NCBI GenBank assembly: GCA_005882055.1
Contig: VBGQ01000144.1
Coordinates: forward strand, 1-5,854
Direction of reading: 5' to 3'
DNA from: Chloroflexota bacterium
GTDB lineage: Bacteria; Chloroflexota; Limnocylindria; QHBO01
Length of the DNA: 5,854 bases
Shown here: piece by piece, positions 4,950 through 5,854 of the stretch
Numbering within the stretch: the stretch's first letter is position 1
Layout: every line of letters starts with the position of its first letter
Translations under genes and position numbers: made by a program
The notes under the pieces: generated by a model
What the model was told of the DNA's origin: nothing
Databases searched by the model: none
What the model saw: the letters and a program-made list of their open reading frames with translations, nothing else

Positions 4950-5854
4950 GCCTGATCGACGCACCCCAGAGGCTCGTCAGCCGCCTGTTCGGGCGCACCG
5001 AGCAGGCCGTCAAGCCGGACGACCCGATCGCGCGGATGATCACCCGGACGTCTGGCCGCCTGCGGCCAGAGCCCACCTACCGATGGCGGCTCAGAGGGCG
5101 GGTCGTCAACCAGTTCGTCGCCGTGCGCGAGGGTCTCGTGCTCGAGGCATCCCCGCGCGCGAGCATGGGTGCCCTGAGCCGCGCCGTCCTGTACGCGTCG
5201 CTCGGCCTGGCGATCTCGGTGACGGCCGTCGCGGCCAGCTCTTCGAGTGCCCTTCCCGGCGACCCGCTCTTTGCGGTGAAGCGCCAGGTCGAGGAGCTTC
5301 GGATGGAAATCTCACCGCCCTCCGTCCGACCGATGCTGGCCGCCATGGCTCTCGAGGAGCGGCTCTCCGAAGTCGAGCTGCTGGCGGCCTCCGGCGAGTG
5401 GGCGCGAGCGGCTCTGGGCGAGCAGGAGGTGCAAGCGGCGGTCGAAACGCTGGAGCGGATCGGTGGCACCGTCCCTTCGGGAGAACTGGCGCAGCTCGCC
5501 CAACATGCGCAGGTGCTGACCGATCTGTTGGTAAAGGCACCCGCCTCGGCGCGGTCCGGGCTCGAACGTGCCCTCGTCGCGTCGACCGCGGCGGCCACCG
5601 GGCTCAACCCGGGGCTTCACAATGGCCAGGAGAACCACCTGGGCGGAGGCGCTGCCGGGACGACACCCAACCAGACCAATGGCGAGAACCAGGCGGGCAA
5701 GGGCAAGTCCGCCGGTGGCGCGGCCGCAAGCAGCGCCGCGCAGCCGAGCCCGACCGTGGTTCCCAGCCCCAAGCCAACCCACGCGCCCCATCCGCCCACC
5801 CCGCACGCGACACCGCTTCCCAGCACGCAGCCCAGCACCCGCGAGTCGAGCCAG
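4946..5854 (+). CDS. Single-pass membrane protein with DUF5667-like domain, putative anti-sigma factor (3' end outside window)
   Basis: The frame opens at ATG 4946 and runs 303 codons to the window edge without a stop. Residues 1-77 are a basic, soluble segment with LRPEPTYRWRLRGRVV (39-54), presumably cytoplasmic and the likely sigma-binding part. One transmembrane helix lies at about 78-98 (ALSRAVLYASLGLAISVTAV). Outside follows LPGDPLFAVKRQVEELRM (103-120) and an amphipathic helical stretch to about 215, the pattern of DUF5667 proteins of Actinobacteriota and Chloroflexota. From about 222 the chain is low-complexity: first Gly/Asn/Ala-rich, then Pro/Ser/Thr/His-rich (266-303), like a cell-wall-spanning or glycosylated tail. 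I find no cysteine, so the zinc-binding anti-sigma (ZAS) motif HxxxCxxC is absent; the better analogy is a non-zinc partner such as RsbN for BldN. The four-base overlap with the sigma gene is the main evidence for the anti-sigma role; a direct envelope function is the alternative. Confidence 0.85.
   Translation, partial: MSLIDAPQRLVSRLFGRTEQAVKPDDPIARMITRTSGRLRPEPTYRWRLRGRVVNQFVAVREGLVLEASPRASMGALSRAVLYASLGLAISVTAVAASSSSALPGDPLFAVKRQVEELRMEISPPSVRPMLAAMALEERLSEVELLAASGEWARAALGEQEVQAAVETLERIGGTVPSGELAQLAQHAQVLTDLLVKAPASARSGLERALVASTAAATGLNPGLHNGQENHLGGGAAGTTPNQTNGENQAGKGKSAGGAAASSAAQPSPTVVPSPKPTHAPHPPTPHATPLPSTQPSTRESSQ
5051..5070. repeat. Perfect 9-bp inverted repeat inside the putative anti-sigma gene
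   Basis: TCTGGCCGC (5051-5059) and GCGGCCAGA (5062-5070) are exact reverse complements separated by CT. It encodes part of the TSGRLRPE stretch, so the symmetry may simply come from GC-rich codons. It could form a tight hairpin in the mRNA about 105 bases into the gene. Confidence 0.4.

Noticed and set aside
5077..5813. Several overlapping minus-strand frames opposite the putative anti-sigma gene.
   Set aside because: Ser/Arg/Pro-rich translations without motifs; the plus frame has a good ribosome site, one membrane helix and a recognisable ectodomain motif.
5700..5854. Repeats of CCC/ACC-rich sequence as a possible tandem-repeat array or CRISPR.
   Set aside because: No fixed-length repeat or spacer pattern; the sequence is codons for a Pro/Ser/Thr-rich tail in the continuing reading frame.

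Overview
This 5,854-base window is very GC-rich and gene-dense. It carries six protein genes, two of them cut by the window edges, and no RNA gene, mobile element or CRISPR array that I can see. GC-rich codon use, an ECF sigma factor followed by a DUF5667-like membrane partner, and a start codon that looks leaderless suggest a high-GC Chloroflexota-type bacterium (Limnocylindria or a similar soil/freshwater lineage). Actinobacteriota or Dormibacterota are alternatives. This placement is an inference from style, not a match to a named genome.

Layout. (1) Positions 1482 to 1 on the minus strand hold the first 494 codons of a cytoplasmic GH13 alpha-amylase-family enzyme of the neopullulanase/cyclomaltodextrinase type; its C-terminal end lies outside the window. 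(2) A short divergent gap (1483-1555) contains an imperfect 24-bp palindrome and a -10-like box. (3) On the plus strand come a small four-helix membrane protein of unknown function (1556-1987), an L-threonine 3-dehydrogenase homologue (2007-2969) and glycine C-acetyltransferase (2966-4204). The last two share an ATGA stop/start overlap. (4) After a gap of about 50-110 bp (depending on the true start) come an ECF sigma factor (to 4949) and, again through an ATGA overlap, a single-pass membrane protein with a DUF5667-like extracytoplasmic domain and a Pro/Ser/Thr-rich tail. That protein is open to the right edge (4946-5854) and is probably the anti-sigma factor.

Function. tdh and kbl form the two-step threonine catabolic route: L-threonine is oxidised to 2-amino-3-oxobutyrate, which is cleaved with CoA to glycine and acetyl-CoA. 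Overlapping genes fit the need to pass on the unstable intermediate quickly. The sigma/anti-sigma pair is an envelope-signalling module. The amylase is a separate, divergently transcribed sugar-utilisation gene.

The most notable observation is that the threonine dehydrogenase lacks about 30 residues in frame, just after the structural-zinc loop, and keeps only two of the four usual structural-zinc cysteines. Its catalytic-zinc and NAD-binding residues are intact. A second point is that the putative anti-sigma factor has no cysteine in the 303 residues seen, so it is not a zinc-binding (ZAS) type. I see no strong evidence for an entirely new system.
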